Below, piece after piece: positions 1 to 13,100 of a stretch of DNA of 39,926 nt. The position numbers and the translations under genes were made by a program. Source of the stretch: Xylaria sp. FL1777. Its lineage: Eukaryota; Ascomycota; Sordariomycetes; Xylariales; Xylariaceae. Within the stretch, counting starts at the first letter, position 1. Every line of letters starts with the position of its first letter. The DNA is taken from positions 1 through 39,926 of the forward strand of contig MU400801.1 in NCBI GenBank assembly GCA_022578965.1. The letters are read 5' to 3'. The notes beneath the pieces were generated by a model that was not told where the DNA came from, ran no database searches, and was given only the letters and a program-made list of their open reading frames with translations.

Positions 1-1190
1 GTTTTTATATTTTAAAAAAAAAACCAAAAAAATAAATAAAACAAATAAAACAATAAAAATAATTTTATAATTAATTATAAACTAATAAATAATAAATAAT
101 AAATAATAAGTAATAAATAATAAATAATAAGTATTAAGTAATAAATAATAAATAATAAATAATAAATAATAAATAATAAATAATAGTTAATAATAATAAA
201 TAATAACTAATAAGTAGTAATTAATAAATAGTGGCTAATAAATAGTGGCTAATAAATAATAGCTAATAATAATAAGTAGTGGCTAGTAATAATTAATAGT
301 AGCTTTTATATAAAGAAAAAAAAAAAACAAAAATCTTATTTAAGTTAAAAATTCTTAAGTAATAATAATAAGTTAATAAGTAATAATAATAAGTTAATAA
401 ATAATAGTAGTAAATTAGTAAATAGTAATAAACAAGTTAATAAATAATAGATTTTTTATATAAAAAAATAAAATAAAAATTTTATTAAAGTTAAAAAGTT
501 ATAAAAAATAGTAGTAAATTAATAAATAATATAAATAAGTTAATAAATAACAGTAATAAATTAATAAGTAGTAATAATAGGTTAATAAATAGCAATACAT
601 AAGTTAATAAATAGTAAATTTTATATAAAAAAATAAAACGGAAATTTTATTAAAGTTAAAAAGTCTTAAGTAATAATAGTAGCAATAATAAATTAATAAG
701 TAATAAAAGTAAATTAATAAGTGGTAATAATAAATTAATAAGTAATAGTAGTAAATTAATAAGTAGTAATACGTAAGTTAATAAATAGTAAGTTTTATAT
801 AAAAAAATGAAACAAAAATTTTATTTAAGTTAAAAAGTTATAAAAAATAATAGTAAATTAATAAATAGCAGTAATAAATTAATAAATAATAAAAATAAAT
901 TAATAAGTAATAATAGTAAGTTAATAAGTAATAATAATAAGTTAATAAGTAATAATATATAAGTTAATAAATAGTAAGTTTTATATAAAAAAATAAAACA
1001 GAAATTTTATTTAAGTTAAAAAGTTATAAAAAGTAGTAGTAAATTAATAAATAATAATAATAAATTAATAAATAATAAAAATAAATTAATAAATAATAAT
1101 AATAAATTAATAAGTAGTAATAATAAGTTAATAAATAGTAGTATATAAGTTAATAAGTAGTAATATGTAAGTTAATAAATAATGGATTTT
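1..1190. repeat. AT-only interspersed repeat array
   Basis: This stretch is built almost entirely of irregular runs of TAATAAR (R = A or G). Six copies of a block of about 45 bp are embedded in it. Each block begins TTTTATATAAA and continues with an A-rich run, then AATTTTATT and AAGTTAAAAA. The blocks start near 304, 454, 619, 793, 979 and 1187. The spacing grows steadily (150, 165, 174, 186 and 208 bp) as the TAATAAR linkers lengthen. There is no reading frame of note. It could be a RIP-converted minisatellite or the untranslated end of an element lying to the left. No telomeric TTAGGG repeat is seen. Confidence 0.75.
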
Positions 1191-2209
1191 ATATAAAAAA
1201 ATAAGCTAGAAATTTTATTAAAATCTAAAGTTTTAGCCTTTTTAAAACTTAGCTTAAATGCTATTTTATAAGTTATTTTAGCATTTTCTTTATATAAATC
1301 TTTTTTTAAAAATAGCTAACCTGCAGCAAAGCTTTTTGCGCTATGTTTTTAAGCTAAGTAAAGTTAATAAGTATATAAAAAAGCAAAATAAACTTATATA
1401 TATAAGTTTAAATTATTAAGCTAACTTTTTTAAACTTAATAAATAAAACATTAAAGCAATAATAGCTATTTATAAGTTAATAGCTATTAATAAATTAAAA
1501 GCTTTATAGTAATAATTAAGTTATTTAATTTTTTACTAGCTATTATGCGCTATAGTTATTATAACATAAAACGTACTAAATAAACTTAATAATAAAATAT
1601 ATAATTTATAAAAAAGAACTAGTTTTGCTATAACAAGCGTTAAATTAAATATTTATTAACTGCTAGCTATATTATAAAAAAAAACTAGCTTTGTACTAAA
1701 TTAAATATTTATTATAAATATAAGCTGCTTAATATTTAAGTGTGCTATAATATAAGCTATAAACATTTTAAGTTTTTATAAACTTATATATAAAAAAGCA
1801 CTTAGATCTTTTTTTGTTTTTTATTTTTATATATTTATAAAGCTTGCTTATTTTTTTAAAATGGTATTTATTGCTATGCTTGCTTTTATAAGTATAACTT
1901 CTTTAAAGAACTACTTATAGCTTTACTATTTAAAATAGCGCAAAAGCTATTAAGCTTGTTTTTTAGTTTTAATAATTATTATTTAAGCTTAATATATAGC
2001 TAGTTTTTTAGCTAATTATAAATTATAGCAGCAAAAAATATTTTTTTAATAACTATTTTTTTATAAGCATAAATAAAACACTTAATAAGCTAAGTTTTTT
2101 TTTAGAGCTTATATGTTTTACTATTTATTAGCTTTTAAGCAAAAAAGCTATATAATAAACTAATGCTTTAAGAAATAATAAAAAAAAAAATTAGAAAAAA
2201 CAGTTCTTT
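1191..2209. other. AT-rich gene-free stretch
   Basis: Strongly AT-rich sequence with no open frame of useful length on either strand and no recognised repeat. Residual C and G sit mostly in GCT/AGC contexts, as in the RIP-converted elements elsewhere in the window. It may be the flank of the degraded coding-like stretch that follows. Confidence 0.5.
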
Positions 2210-4271
2210 AATAAAATAAGCTTTGCTTTAACTACTATAGCTATTACTGCTAATAAGTTTTAGTTTATATAAATAGTTATTATAACGTAGTTTATTTTTA
2301 GCAAATAATAAAATGCTTTTTTAGTAAATAATAAAATTATAGCTGCATTAGCAATTTTACTAAAGCTAAAACTTAAGCAGCTTAATTATAATTAATTTTT
2401 CTGTGCTATAAAATTAAATAGCTAACTTTAACGTATAATAATTATTTAGTTAATTTTATTAGTAGTTATATGCTTGTTTTAAAAATTAAGCTATATATAT
2501 TTAAGTATAAGCAATTATATAGCAAAACTATAAATAGCTTATTATATTAATTATTGTTTATTTAATAATGCTTTTTTTACTTAAATAATTATAGTAATTT
2601 TAAAGCTAATATATACTAACAATTTTAACTTTAAAAAGAATATATTTATTAAACTAAAAACTAATGCCTTTTAAAGCTTATAAATAATTTATAATAACTA
2701 GTATAAATTATATAGCCTTGCATTAATAATAGTTTATTCAAATTTCTGCTTTATTAACTTTTAATAGTAAGGTTTTAGTTTGCTATAATTGCAATAAATA
2801 ATAAAAAGTTAAAGCTTAACTTTAAAAAAAAAGCTTAAAAAATAGCTATTATATTTAAAAAAAGCAGCAAACGTACAAATTATTTAATTTTAACATAAAA
2901 AAGTAATAATAAGAAATATTAATATAAGGCTTTTTTAAGTTTTATAATTAAAATAAATATAATTTAAATCTTTTAATAAAAAACAATTAAAAAGCAAATT
3001 TAATACTAGCAGCTATAATAATTTTAACTTTAATAGTATATATTAAAGTTATTATAGTTAAAAAGCTTATAATTAAACTTTAGGCTTAGCTAGCTAGTTT
3101 GCTTTACTATATATACTAGTTTAGCTAAGCTTTTTTTTTTAAAAAGCTTTATACCTTTTATTAAGTGTAATAAAAAACTAAAACTTTTACTATAAAAAAA
3201 TTAAAGTGTTTAAAGTAAGCGTTTGCTTAAATACATTAGCATAAAATAATAAAATAAAACGTGAAGTTTTATTTTGTTAGTTTTTAAAACTGCTATAATA
3301 ATTAATAAAAACAGTTAAAAATATTAATATTTAATTGTTAAAAATAAAATTCTTAAATTTATTAAAAATTAACTACTATAAAAGCATTTGTTAAAAATGT
3401 TTTTATTAATTAAAAACAAAAGTTAAAAGATTAAAAACAATTAAATATTATTGTAGTTTTAATTATAAACTATATTAACTAAAAATCAAACAATATTTTT
3501 TTTTAACTTATTTAGCATTTTATAAAAAATTAAAGTTTTTAGGTTTTAAAAGAAGTATAATTACAAGGTTAAAACTTAAAAAAATTAACAAAAAAGCACT
3601 ACTAAAAGTAAATAAAACCATAAAGCTTTGCTTTAAAAAGTATAGCCTATTATAAGTTTAATAAAATGCTATAAAATATATTAGTTATATAATAATTTAG
3701 CGCTATTTTATAATAAGAAATAAAATAGTAAAAGATTTTTATTAGCTATATTTTTAAATTATAAAAAAGCTTTATAAAAAGCATTTATTATTAAACATAC
3801 TTTAAAAAAAAATATATAGCAAAATATAATAGCTTTAATATAATAAAAAAATAAATGCTTAAAGTAATCTATAGCTAAGCTTTTATATAGTATTTATAAA
3901 AAGCAAGTTTAAAGATTTAATAAAAATAAGTATTATTATTTCTTTTAGTAAAAGTAAAATAAAAAAAGTTTTAAGTGCTTAAAAAAAAGTTTATTAACGT
4001 TATAAAAATAATATTTTGTTTTTTATTAATATAATAAAAAGCTTATAGCTTAATTTAATTTAATATAAAAAAACTTACTAAGTTAATTAAATAATTATTG
4101 TTTAAGCTTAAAAAAGTAAATAAATTTTGCTAGTATTAAACATTTAACTATATAAAAAAGCTTTTAATTTAAGCGTAGTGCAATAATATTTTACTATTGT
4201 TATTTAATATAACACTAGCTAATATAAAAAACATTAAGCCTACTTTTTGCAATATAAAAAAATAGGTATAT

Positions 4272-4373
4272 TAACTTTATAGCAAGCTTAAGTTATATTA
4301 AGCTATTATAACGCGCAAAAAACAATAAGCTACATTTAATATAGCTTAAAATATGTGCTAATTTTATAAAAAA
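4272..4373. repeat. 102-bp direct repeat, copy 1
   Basis: First copy of a dispersed direct repeat. It begins TAACTTTATAGCAAGCTTAA and includes ATATGTGCTAATTTT near its end. The second copy is at 4894-4995. The offset of 622 bp is not a multiple of three, so any shared reading frame needs a one-base shift between the copies. Differences are mostly C/T and G/A. Confidence 0.75.
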
Positions 4374-4893
4374 TCGTAGTTTTTTTAAGTAAGTCTAAAT
4401 ATTTAAAGCAAAAAAAATAAAGCTAATTATGCTATAGTAGCATAACATATAGCTTTATATGTTAAAAAAAATATATATATATTTTTATAAATGCTAAATA
4501 TAATAAAAATTAATAAATTAAAAGCTTTTTTTTAATTTTATAAGTAATAATATATAGTTATTTTTAGTTAATAAAATAATTTGTTTGTTTAATTATAATA
4601 ATAAATAAAATATTTATTTGCTAAATAGCTTATATTACTTTAGTAATACGCTAGCTTTTTAAAAAAACTATTTATTTAAGCAAATAAAAGTTAAATATAA
4701 TAATAAGTTAATAGTATATTATATATTATAAGCTTATAATAATAAAATATTTTGCTAGTTTAGCACTTTTATTTTTTTAAAGAAAGCTTTTTATAATTAG
4801 AAAAAAAAGCAAGAAAACTTGCTTAGTGCAAATAATATTACTTAGTACAAAAAACGCTTTTTACGTTTTTAAAGTAATTTAAAAGTATATAGC

Positions 4894-4995
4894 TAACCTT
4901 ATAGCAAGCTTAAGTTATACTAAGCTATTATAACACGTAAAAAAAAGTAAGCTATATTTTATATAGCTTAAAATATGTGCTAATTTTTTAAAAAA
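4894..4995. repeat. 102-bp direct repeat, copy 2
   Basis: Second copy, starting TAACCTTATAGCAAGCTTAA, paired with 4272-4373. Both lie in the degraded coding-like stretch and encode a similar peptide in the apparent frame, which suggests an internal protein repeat rather than a separate element. Confidence 0.75.
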
Positions 4996-7490
4996 TTAAG
5001 TTTTTATAAATAAGCTTAACAAATTAAAGTATAAAAAAGTTATTGCTATAATTATAGCTAATTAAAAAAAAAAAATTGCTATAATGCCTTTAAATGTTTT
5101 AAGCTATATATATATTATATTAATAAAAACAGCAAGTATTTCTTTAGTAAAAATACTTAAGTAATTTTATTAAACTTTATTATGCTAAAAATAAAGCATT
5201 ATAATTATTGCTTTTTAATAAGAAATTTTTAGTAAATATAAATTATTAACTTGCATTAATTACATTTTTGCTTTTTATATATATTGCTTGTTGTTATTAC
5301 TAATTAAATAGCTTAGTAAAGCTTTTAAATTAGCTTAAAAAAGTTAGCAATAATACTTTTAAGCTAAAAAGTTATTTAAACTTAGTTATTTAAAAAAAAT
5401 AAAAGTTATAATAAGGTTTTTATTAGTAAACTAGCAAAAAAATCATTAAAAAGTTAACTTTAATTTTTTACTTTTTATAAAAATATCTTTTATGTTGCTT
5501 TAGCAAGCTTATAAAAGTTTGCTAAAAATTTATAAACTTTTATTTTATAAAAAAAGTTACTTTAAAAATTATATAAAAAAATAAAGTTAAAACTTTTAAT
5601 AATAGATCTTTTAGTTTTAACATTAATAAAAAACGCAGCAAAATGCAATAAGTAATATAAATTGCAGAACTTAATAAATCATTAAATTTTTAAACGTATA
5701 TTATGCTTATTAATATTTTAGTAAGCATGCTTATTTAAGCATTATTTTAACTTTTTATATTTTTGTTATATAGTATTAAAAAATTATTTTATTTTAATAA
5801 AATAACCTTTAAAAGTAAATAATAAAGTTATTTTATTTTTTAAATATAATAATTAAATTTTTTAATTTTATTAATAAAATAAGCTAATGTTTAACTAAAA
5901 AACCTATAATTATATATTAGTTAACTTTAAATTAAATAAAAATACTTGCTAAACTTAAGCATATTAATAAGCAAAAAAAAAAAACTAACAAAAATTGCTT
6001 TAGTAATAATAAATAAAGCAATAATAGCTTAAATTTAAAATTTAGCTTATTAAAGTTTAAGTTATAATTTATAAAAAATGCTTTAAGCAAAATGCTTTTT
6101 AAGTTCTTTAAAACAAAACGTTATAAAAAATAAAAGCTTTATATAGTTAAATGTTAATACTTATATAAAACTTCTTTAATAAGTTAAATAATTTAAAAAT
6201 ATTGCTTTAAATAAAAGGTAAATTTTTTTTAAAGCTAAATATAAGCTAAAAACTAATAGTATATAAATAAAATAATTAAAAAATAAAAAGCATTTTAAAA
6301 AAAAGGTTAAATAACATATAAAATTATTAAAAAAAAAGCATTTATAATTAAACCTTTTTTTAGCAAATTAACTAGTATTTTTATTAGTGCACTTTGTTAA
6401 ATAAAAGCTAGCATTAGTTTTTGTAAAAAAATAAAAGCAAAAAAAACATAGCTTTTTTAAAAGTGTTATAGCTTTTTATATAATACTTTTATAAAAACTA
6501 AAAACTACGCTTTTAAGCAAAAATGCTAACATAATAATTATTAATAACTTGTTTTAAAATATAAACTAAAAAGTTAAATAGTAATATAAATGTTTAAGTA
6601 TTAAACCTTTATACATAATAAAAGTAAACAAAAATAAAAGCTTTTTTATAAAATGCATTATTAACTAATTTTAAAATTTATAAATAGATTTAAATAAAAG
6701 CATTACTGTTTAAACTTAAAAAATAATAAACTATGCATAAATAAAGTAAAGCTAAAAAAAACTTTAATAAAAGCTTATAGTAGTTTTAACATATAAATTA
6801 ATTATTAAATCTATATATAAAAGCAAAAAACTTATTAAACTATTTAATAGCTAATTATTGCTAAAATTTCCTTTAAAATAGCAATATTAAATATTTAGTT
6901 TTATAAAGTAAAGCAAATAATTAAAAATATAAAAGCACTTTTTAGCTTTTATTTATTTTTAAACTTTAAATATATAAAAAGCTTTTATTGCTTAATTAAA
7001 TATAAACATTTAAATATATTAATACTAGTAAGCTATTTTTAATAAGCAAAACTAGCAATATAAAATAAACTAAACGTAAAATTAAAGTGCTAAAGTAAAC
7101 GTTTATTAAATATTACAAAAAGTATTAATATATTTAAATAATAAAACAATAGCTATAAAAATTAAAATTTGCTAAAAATTATATAATAATTTATTTATTA
7201 AATATATTAGCTTTAAAAATAAATAGCACTTAAATGTTTTACTTATATTTTGCTTTTAAAATAAAAAAAAAGCTTTAAAAAGTAAGCAGCTATAAAAATT
7301 TAATAATAAAGCTTAAAGCGTAAGCTTAAGTTAAATAGCTTTTAGTGCAAATCTTAATAATAAGTTTTACTTTTTTAGCATAAACATTTTAAATTTCTAA
7401 AAAATAATATACTAATTTTTTTTTCTTTTATAAGTAATAGCAAATATTTTAATAAAAACTTAAAAAACTAAAATAAAAAAAAGTTTTATA

Positions 7491-7727
7491 TAAATAGTAG
7501 TTAAACATAAGTTAGCTAATTTTAAGCTATAAAAAAGTTTTATTTTAAAGTAAGCATTTATTGCTTTATATAGCAAAAAGAAAACTAGTTAATATTTTAG
7601 CGCTTAAATTTAAGTTTTATGCAGTAATATAACTAAACGTAAAAATAATAATAAAAGCTTTAAGCAAAGTTCTTTTTTCTTTTTAATAGTTTATTATATT
7701 AAGTTATGTTAAACCTTTTATGGTTTT
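7491..7727. other. AT-rich flank left of Copia-1
   Basis: AT-rich sequence with no gene seen. Its last five bases (7723-7727, GGTTT) form the left target-site duplication of Copia-1 and match GGTTC at 13648-13652 except for one C-to-T change. Confidence 0.6.
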
Positions 7728-7921
7728 ATTAAATATAAGTGATAGCATATAACATTAGGTTTATTAGTTGTATTAATTGTGCGTTGTTTTTGTTATATAA
7801 ACGTAACTTGCTAGTTACGCAAGTTTTATATAAAGGCCTCTGTTTTTTTAATATAGGTTTACTTTTAAATACTTATTAGTTAAGTAATTTTAGCTTAAAA
7901 TATAATTTTTTATATTTAACA
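7728..7921 (-). repeat. Copia-1 LTR (left; 3' LTR in coding sense)
   Basis: A 194-bp LTR. It starts TATTAAATATAAG, the RIP-altered form of the TGTCAAATATAAG start seen at 25317, and ends TATATTTAACA. It aligns over its whole length with 13453-13647, 25317-25511 and 30977-31171. It is more heavily converted than the right LTR of the same element. Confidence 0.9.
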
Positions 7922-8139
7922 TATTTTTTTAGAAAGCATTTTTTAAAGGATAATTTTTATAAATATATTCTGTTTTAACTTTAATAGTTATTTTTAGCTA
8001 AAAAAACTTGTTGCATTTATTTAGTTATTTATATATCCGATTTTTTTTCTTTTAGTAAGTTTTCAAGTATTTTTTATTCTTTTTTTAGTATTTCTTTAAG
8101 TGTTTAGTATTTTTAAATATTTTTAATATTTATAAAGTT

Positions 8140-9400
8140 AAGCTGTTTTAAAAAAGTATTCCATTTGTTTTTAAAAAGTGCTTTTGTTAAACTATTAGCA
8201 ATTATATTAATAATAAAAATATATTTAACTTTTAAAGTTTTATTAAGAACTTTTTGTTGTAGCTAATAATTATAAATATTTATGTGTTGTAGCTTTGTTT
8301 GCAATATAGCAATATTTTTTATAACAAGTTTAATTATTTATTAATTGTTATACTAAATTTAAATCTGCTAGTTATTTAATATAACTTTTAATTTTTTAAT
8401 TAACTAGCTAATAAATATTGCTTTTTTAAAAGCTTAAACAAGCGCTAAAAATTTAGCTTTAGTTATAAATATTATTACTATATTTTGCTTATTAGCTTTT
8501 TATTTAATAATTTTACTAAATAACTTTATTACGTAAGCTTACGAACTTTTATAGTTAAAAGTATTATTAGCAAAAAAAAAATTACTTATAATAATAAACT
8601 TATTTTTGTTTTTAAATTAAAACGCATAGTATTAAATAGTTTTAAAGTAAAATAATAATTAATTAGCAAACTTATAATGTTTTAGTTTAAAATTTAAATT
8701 AAATTATAACAATTAAAATGCTTTAAAAGCAATATTAAATTAAATAATTATAGCACTATATATAATTAAACTTATTTTTTTTTTAGTAGTAATAAATCTT
8801 TTGTTATATAGCTAATTTATTATAAAAACTAAGTTTTTTTGCTTTTATTAAAGTATAAGCTCTAAAAACAAATCTATTTTTAAGCTTAATAATTTTTTTA
8901 ATATATAAAAACTATAATAGCTAAATTAAGCCTTTTTTGCAATCTTAAATAACTTTTATGCCAAAAAACTATAAAAGATTATTTTTATTAATTATTTAAT
9001 AGCAGCGCTTTAGTTTAAAGATTGCTTATTAAGCAATAATTTCTTTAGTTTTTTAATAAGCTAAAACAATATTATTTATATATATAAAAATAAAAACTTT
9101 TTGCTTAATATAATAGTATAACTTATAAAAAATTACTTAGTAGCTTATAAATTTTAAAAATTAAATTAATTTTTGCTGCTAAAAAAACAGTAATTTTTAA
9201 AAGCTATATAATGCTTAAAAAAGTTTAAAAAAGATTTATAATTTATAGTAGCCTAAAAGCATACATATATAAATTTCTTTATTTAGTTTTGCGTTAATAA
9301 AAGCATTTATTATATTATATTATTTTAATTTAAAATTAAACTTAGTTGCAATAGTTATAAAAGTTTAAAATAATTTACTTATAAAAATAAATACATAAAT
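8140..9400 (-). pseudogene. pol: Copia-1 pol: reverse transcriptase and RNase H remnants
   Basis: On the minus strand, 9365 down to about 9180 reads as the copia RT block with AFINA, followed by a degraded YMRMPPGY-type motif (seen as YICMLLGY). The catalytic box at 9071-9082 reads YINN where the family has YVDD; both Asp codons have become AAT by G-to-A change. The RNase H end lies at 8158-8284. It shows a KHIDI-like box and then NSLTKAL where the family has ADxLTKAL, followed by KNKW. Stop codons in frame are TAA/TAG at positions expected for Gln or Trp. These motifs establish the copia family and the minus orientation. No active polymerase could be made. Confidence 0.88.
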
Positions 9401-9796
9401 ATTTTTTTTTTATTAGCTAGTTATTAGTTTTTTTATATAATAAGTTTAGCTTTATATTTTTAATAAAAGCTATGCTTATTAAACTTATAAACATATACTT
9501 ATATATAATTTAAAGTTAGTTTTTTATAAGTAATATATATATTAACTTTTTTTTAGGTATTTATTTTTTTATAGCTTTAAAAGTATAACTTTTTAGCTTG
9601 CTTAAAATATTTGCTTATAAAATAAATATTAAAATCTTTATGCTACTTTAAAAATAAAAAAAAGTTTTAATAATAAATTTTAGATTTAGTTTAAAGCAGC
9701 TTTATAAGATTTAATTTTTAAAGTACTAAAGCATTTTTTAAAATAAAATAAGTTAAAGCGCTAAAAATAGCACTTAATAAAAGCACAAATAGCAAT

Positions 9797-10111
9797 ACTT
9801 CTAAAATAGATTTAAGTAAAACATAATAAGCAGCATTTTATAAAAATATAAATAGCAGTACTTCTAAAATAAATTTAAATAAAGCGCAATAAGTAGCACT
9901 TTATAAAAGCGCAAATAGCAGTACTTTTAAAATAGATTTAAATAAAGCGCAATAAGCAGCACTTTATAAAAACGCAAATAGTAGCACTTTTAAAATAAAT
10001 TTAAATAAAGCGTAATAAGCAATACTTTATAAAAGCATAAGTAGTAATACTTTTAAAATAAATTTAAATAAAGCATAATAAGCAGTACTTTATACAAAAA
10101 ATGCAGGTTCT
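9797..10111 (-). repeat. 63-bp tandem repeat in Copia-1 pol, five units
   Basis: Five units start at 9797, 9860, 9923, 9986 and 10049, each exactly 63 bp (21 codons). Each unit starts ACTTCTAAAATA or ACTTTTAAAATA and carries a GCAATAAGYAGYACTTTAT-like end. A partial unit precedes the first. The array lies between the integrase and RT regions on the coding (minus) strand, the usual place for a variable linker. The period is a multiple of three, so unit gain or loss would keep the frame. Copia-2 has four units at the equivalent place. Confidence 0.92.
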
Positions 10112-13100
10112 TTATTTTTAATAAATTTAATATTGCTATTAAAATAGCTTAAAGATCTTTTTAAAGATTTAGCTTTATTAGCTTTGCTTATTAGCATGCT
10201 ATATTATAATTTTGCAGTTATTAAACGTTTTATATTAAACGTAGCTTTTTAGTAATTTTTATGTATTATAACTTTAAAAAAAGTTGTTTAAAAACTTCTT
10301 TTAAACTTTAAAATAAAATTAAACAATTTAGTAATTTTTATAAAATTTTTCTTTTAGTTAGCTTTTTTAATTATAGCGCTAAAAAAAGCATAGTAAGCAA
10401 AAAATTTAAAAAAAATAAAATAAAAAGCAAATATTACTTTAGTATATAAGTAATTAATTTATAATAGCAAATTTTTATTTTAATTTATATTTTTATTAAT
10501 ATTTTTGTTTTTTGCTTTTTTAGCAAAGTTAATTAGTGCGTATACTTTTTAATTTTTATATAAATTAATAAAAGTTTATTAAGCAGTTTTTAAATAAAAT
10601 TAATAAGTAATTTTAGCTAATAAAGCTTTAAATTTCTTATTAGTAGTTTTTAAAAAGTTATTTTTTAAAAAATCAATATTTTTTAAAAAAACAATATTTT
10701 TATTAAATATAACGTTTTTAGTTATAATAACTTTATTAGCTTTTAATAACTATATATAATAAATAATAAATAATTAATATTTAACTAAATACTTTATTTA
10801 AGCTTTTAAATTAAGCTTTTTTTTTTTATTAGTTTTTAGCTAAATTATTAATATTATAATAAACGCTTTATATTTATAAACTTTTAAATATAATAAAACA
10901 AGTATTTTGTTTTTTCTAACTATACTGTTTTATATTTAAAAATAAGTATAAAATTTTTTATATAAAGTTTTTTAGTTATAAATATACTTAAAAGTGCAAT
11001 TATAAAAGTATATAGCAGCTTTAATAATTTTTACTTAAAAATAAATTAATAACTTAAATTTATTTTTTATAAATTTTGCTTTTTTTTTAATTATATTTTT
11101 TAACCTTTTAGTACTTTTATTAAATGCTTAAGTATTAAAAAAAAATATTTTAAAAGTAATTCTTTTAGTTGTTTAAAAATGCTAAGCAAGTTTAAAAATG
11201 CTTTTTATATTTATAGTTATTTTATTGTTACATTTTATTATTAATACTTTAGTTTTATAGTAATTTTGTATATATTTAATTAAGTAAATAAGTATAATTT
11301 TAATTAATAAATATATTTAGTTATATAAATAATAGTTAAAAATAAAGCTAAAAAATTAATTAATAATAAGTATTATATATTATTTCTTGTTTTTGTTTTT
11401 TTAAGAATTTTTATAATTATAAAAGTTAATTGCTAATTATATATTAGCTACTATTAGCTTTTTTTGTAATTATTTATTAATTTAACGTTTGATTTTTAAT
11501 ACTTTATATACGTTATATTAAATAATCTTTATTTTGTTATTTTTATTAAAAGCTTAATAAATTTTTACTTTTTAAAATAAAGTTATTAAATATTATATTG
11601 CTTTAAGTTTTAAATAGCTTATTTAAAGGTATTACTTAAATAGATCTTTTTGTAAAATTAGCTTTTTTATATATAAGTTAAATTTGTTTTATTATATATA
11701 AAAAACATATTTTTTAAGTAATAACAAAAAATATTTTATAACAAATTAATTAAGTTAGTTTTATAAATAATATAAAATTAACTTATTTTTTTGTTACAAA
11801 AAGTTTATAAATAGTTTATTATTTTATTAGTATTTTAGCTAGTTAAAAACTTAAAATAATACTAAATTAATAGCTATTATAAAGGAAAATGCTATATTAT
11901 ATAGCTAAAAAACTTTTAGTTCTTTTAGTTTTTAAATATATATGTTTATTTTTTTAAATCTTTTAATTAAAATAATTTTATTTTTTGCATATATTATATT
12001 ATTTAAGTTAGCTTTTTTAAAGTTTAAAAATCTGCTAACTTTATTAAATATATATATTATAATACTTAAGTTTAAAATTGCAGAGTTTTTAAAATTATAT
12101 ATTATTTTAGTTTTATTTTTAGCTACAAATATAATTTAAGCTAGTTTTTTTAATAGTTAGTTAATATTTAGTTTAGCTTTTTTTTGTTTTATTTTTTTTT
12201 TTTAAATTTGCTTAATTTTTTTTAAAAGTTTTAAGTTAAACTTTAGTATTTATAAAACTATTCTTTAAACTGTTTTATTAAATATAAAGTTTTTGCTTGC
12301 TATTTTTAAAAAAGCGTACTAATATTTATTTAATAAATAGTTTTAAGTATATAGCTTATAGTTTATATTTTTATTATTAATATTTGCTTAAAAACGCTTA
12401 AGTTTTATGCTTTTTTTATGTTTTTATAATTTTTTGTTATAAAAGCTGCTTTAACTTTTTTTTGCTAATTTTTAGCAACTAAAAGGTTTTTTTATTTTAA
12501 TTATATTATTTATTTTTTTTGTGTTTTTAAAAGTATAAAAGCTTTTTTTATAAAGTTTTTTTTTAAGTAGCTTGCTTTAAACTAATAGTTTAATGCTTGC
12601 TTTGTTTTGCAAGTTTGCTATAATTATAATATAATTAAAAGTTCTATTTTTAATCTTTTATTAATTAATTTATTAAAATGCTATTATTTATTTTTAGTAG
12701 CTTTTTTTTAATGCTTTTTTTAAGTTAATAGTTATATTATATAATTTAATAAAATTTATAGCTTTATGTTTTATTACTAAAGCTAGCTTTTTTTTTTATT
12801 TAGTTGCTTAAATTTCTAGATTTTTTAATAGTTGTTTTGCGCTATTATTAATAAATAATCTATAATTTAGCTTTGCTTAATGCATAAAGCTTTCTTTTAA
12901 GTATATTTTAATAATATAAAGCTTATTATATTATATATTAAATATATTTATAAGTTCTAGCATTATATTTTTATAGTTTTAAAATATTATTTTAAAGATT
13001 TAGTTTTTTAATTAATTAATAGTTTTAACTTAATTAGTATATTTATATATTTTTATATTATAATTATTTAAATTAATATTATATATAGTTTATTTAAAAG

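Larger units (their letters stand above)
2210..7490 (+). pseudogene. Long RIP-degraded coding-like stretch, family not recognised
   Basis: Read on the + strand, long segments (about 2210-3600, 3610-4390, 4560-5700 and 6180-7490) give protein-like composition broken almost only by TAA and TAG. These stops are what C-to-T or G-to-A change makes from CAA, CAG, CGA and TGG codons. Apparent frame changes fall near 3600 and between 4390 and 4560. A 102-bp internal duplication (4272-4373 and 4894-4995) is read in the matching frame in both places. No zinc knuckle, YxDD, integrase or helicase motif could be recognised, so the family is unknown. If genuine, the coding length exceeds 1,500 codons, which would fit a large transposon protein or a multi-domain gene. 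Because the sequence is so A+T-rich, TAA-only stops are weak evidence on their own. Confidence 0.3.

Noticed and set aside
1..1190. Telomere or subtelomere
   Set aside because: AT repeats only. No TTAGGG-type repeat or other telomeric unit.
304..1230. CRISPR array
   Set aside because: The blocks are AT-only, spacers are low-complexity TAATAAR of increasing length, and the genome is eukaryotic.
2210..7490. Starship captain (DUF3435 tyrosine recombinase), Helitron helicase or telomere-linked RecQ helicase
   Set aside because: I looked for tyrosine recombinase, Rep/helicase and RecQ motifs in the readable frames and found none that I could defend.
11942..12139. 65-codon open frame on + in Copia-1, conserved at 29467-29664 in Copia-2
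   Set aside because: It lies antisense to the copia coding strand, and its conservation is explained by the two element copies. The hydrophobic composition is what AT-rich DNA gives in that frame.
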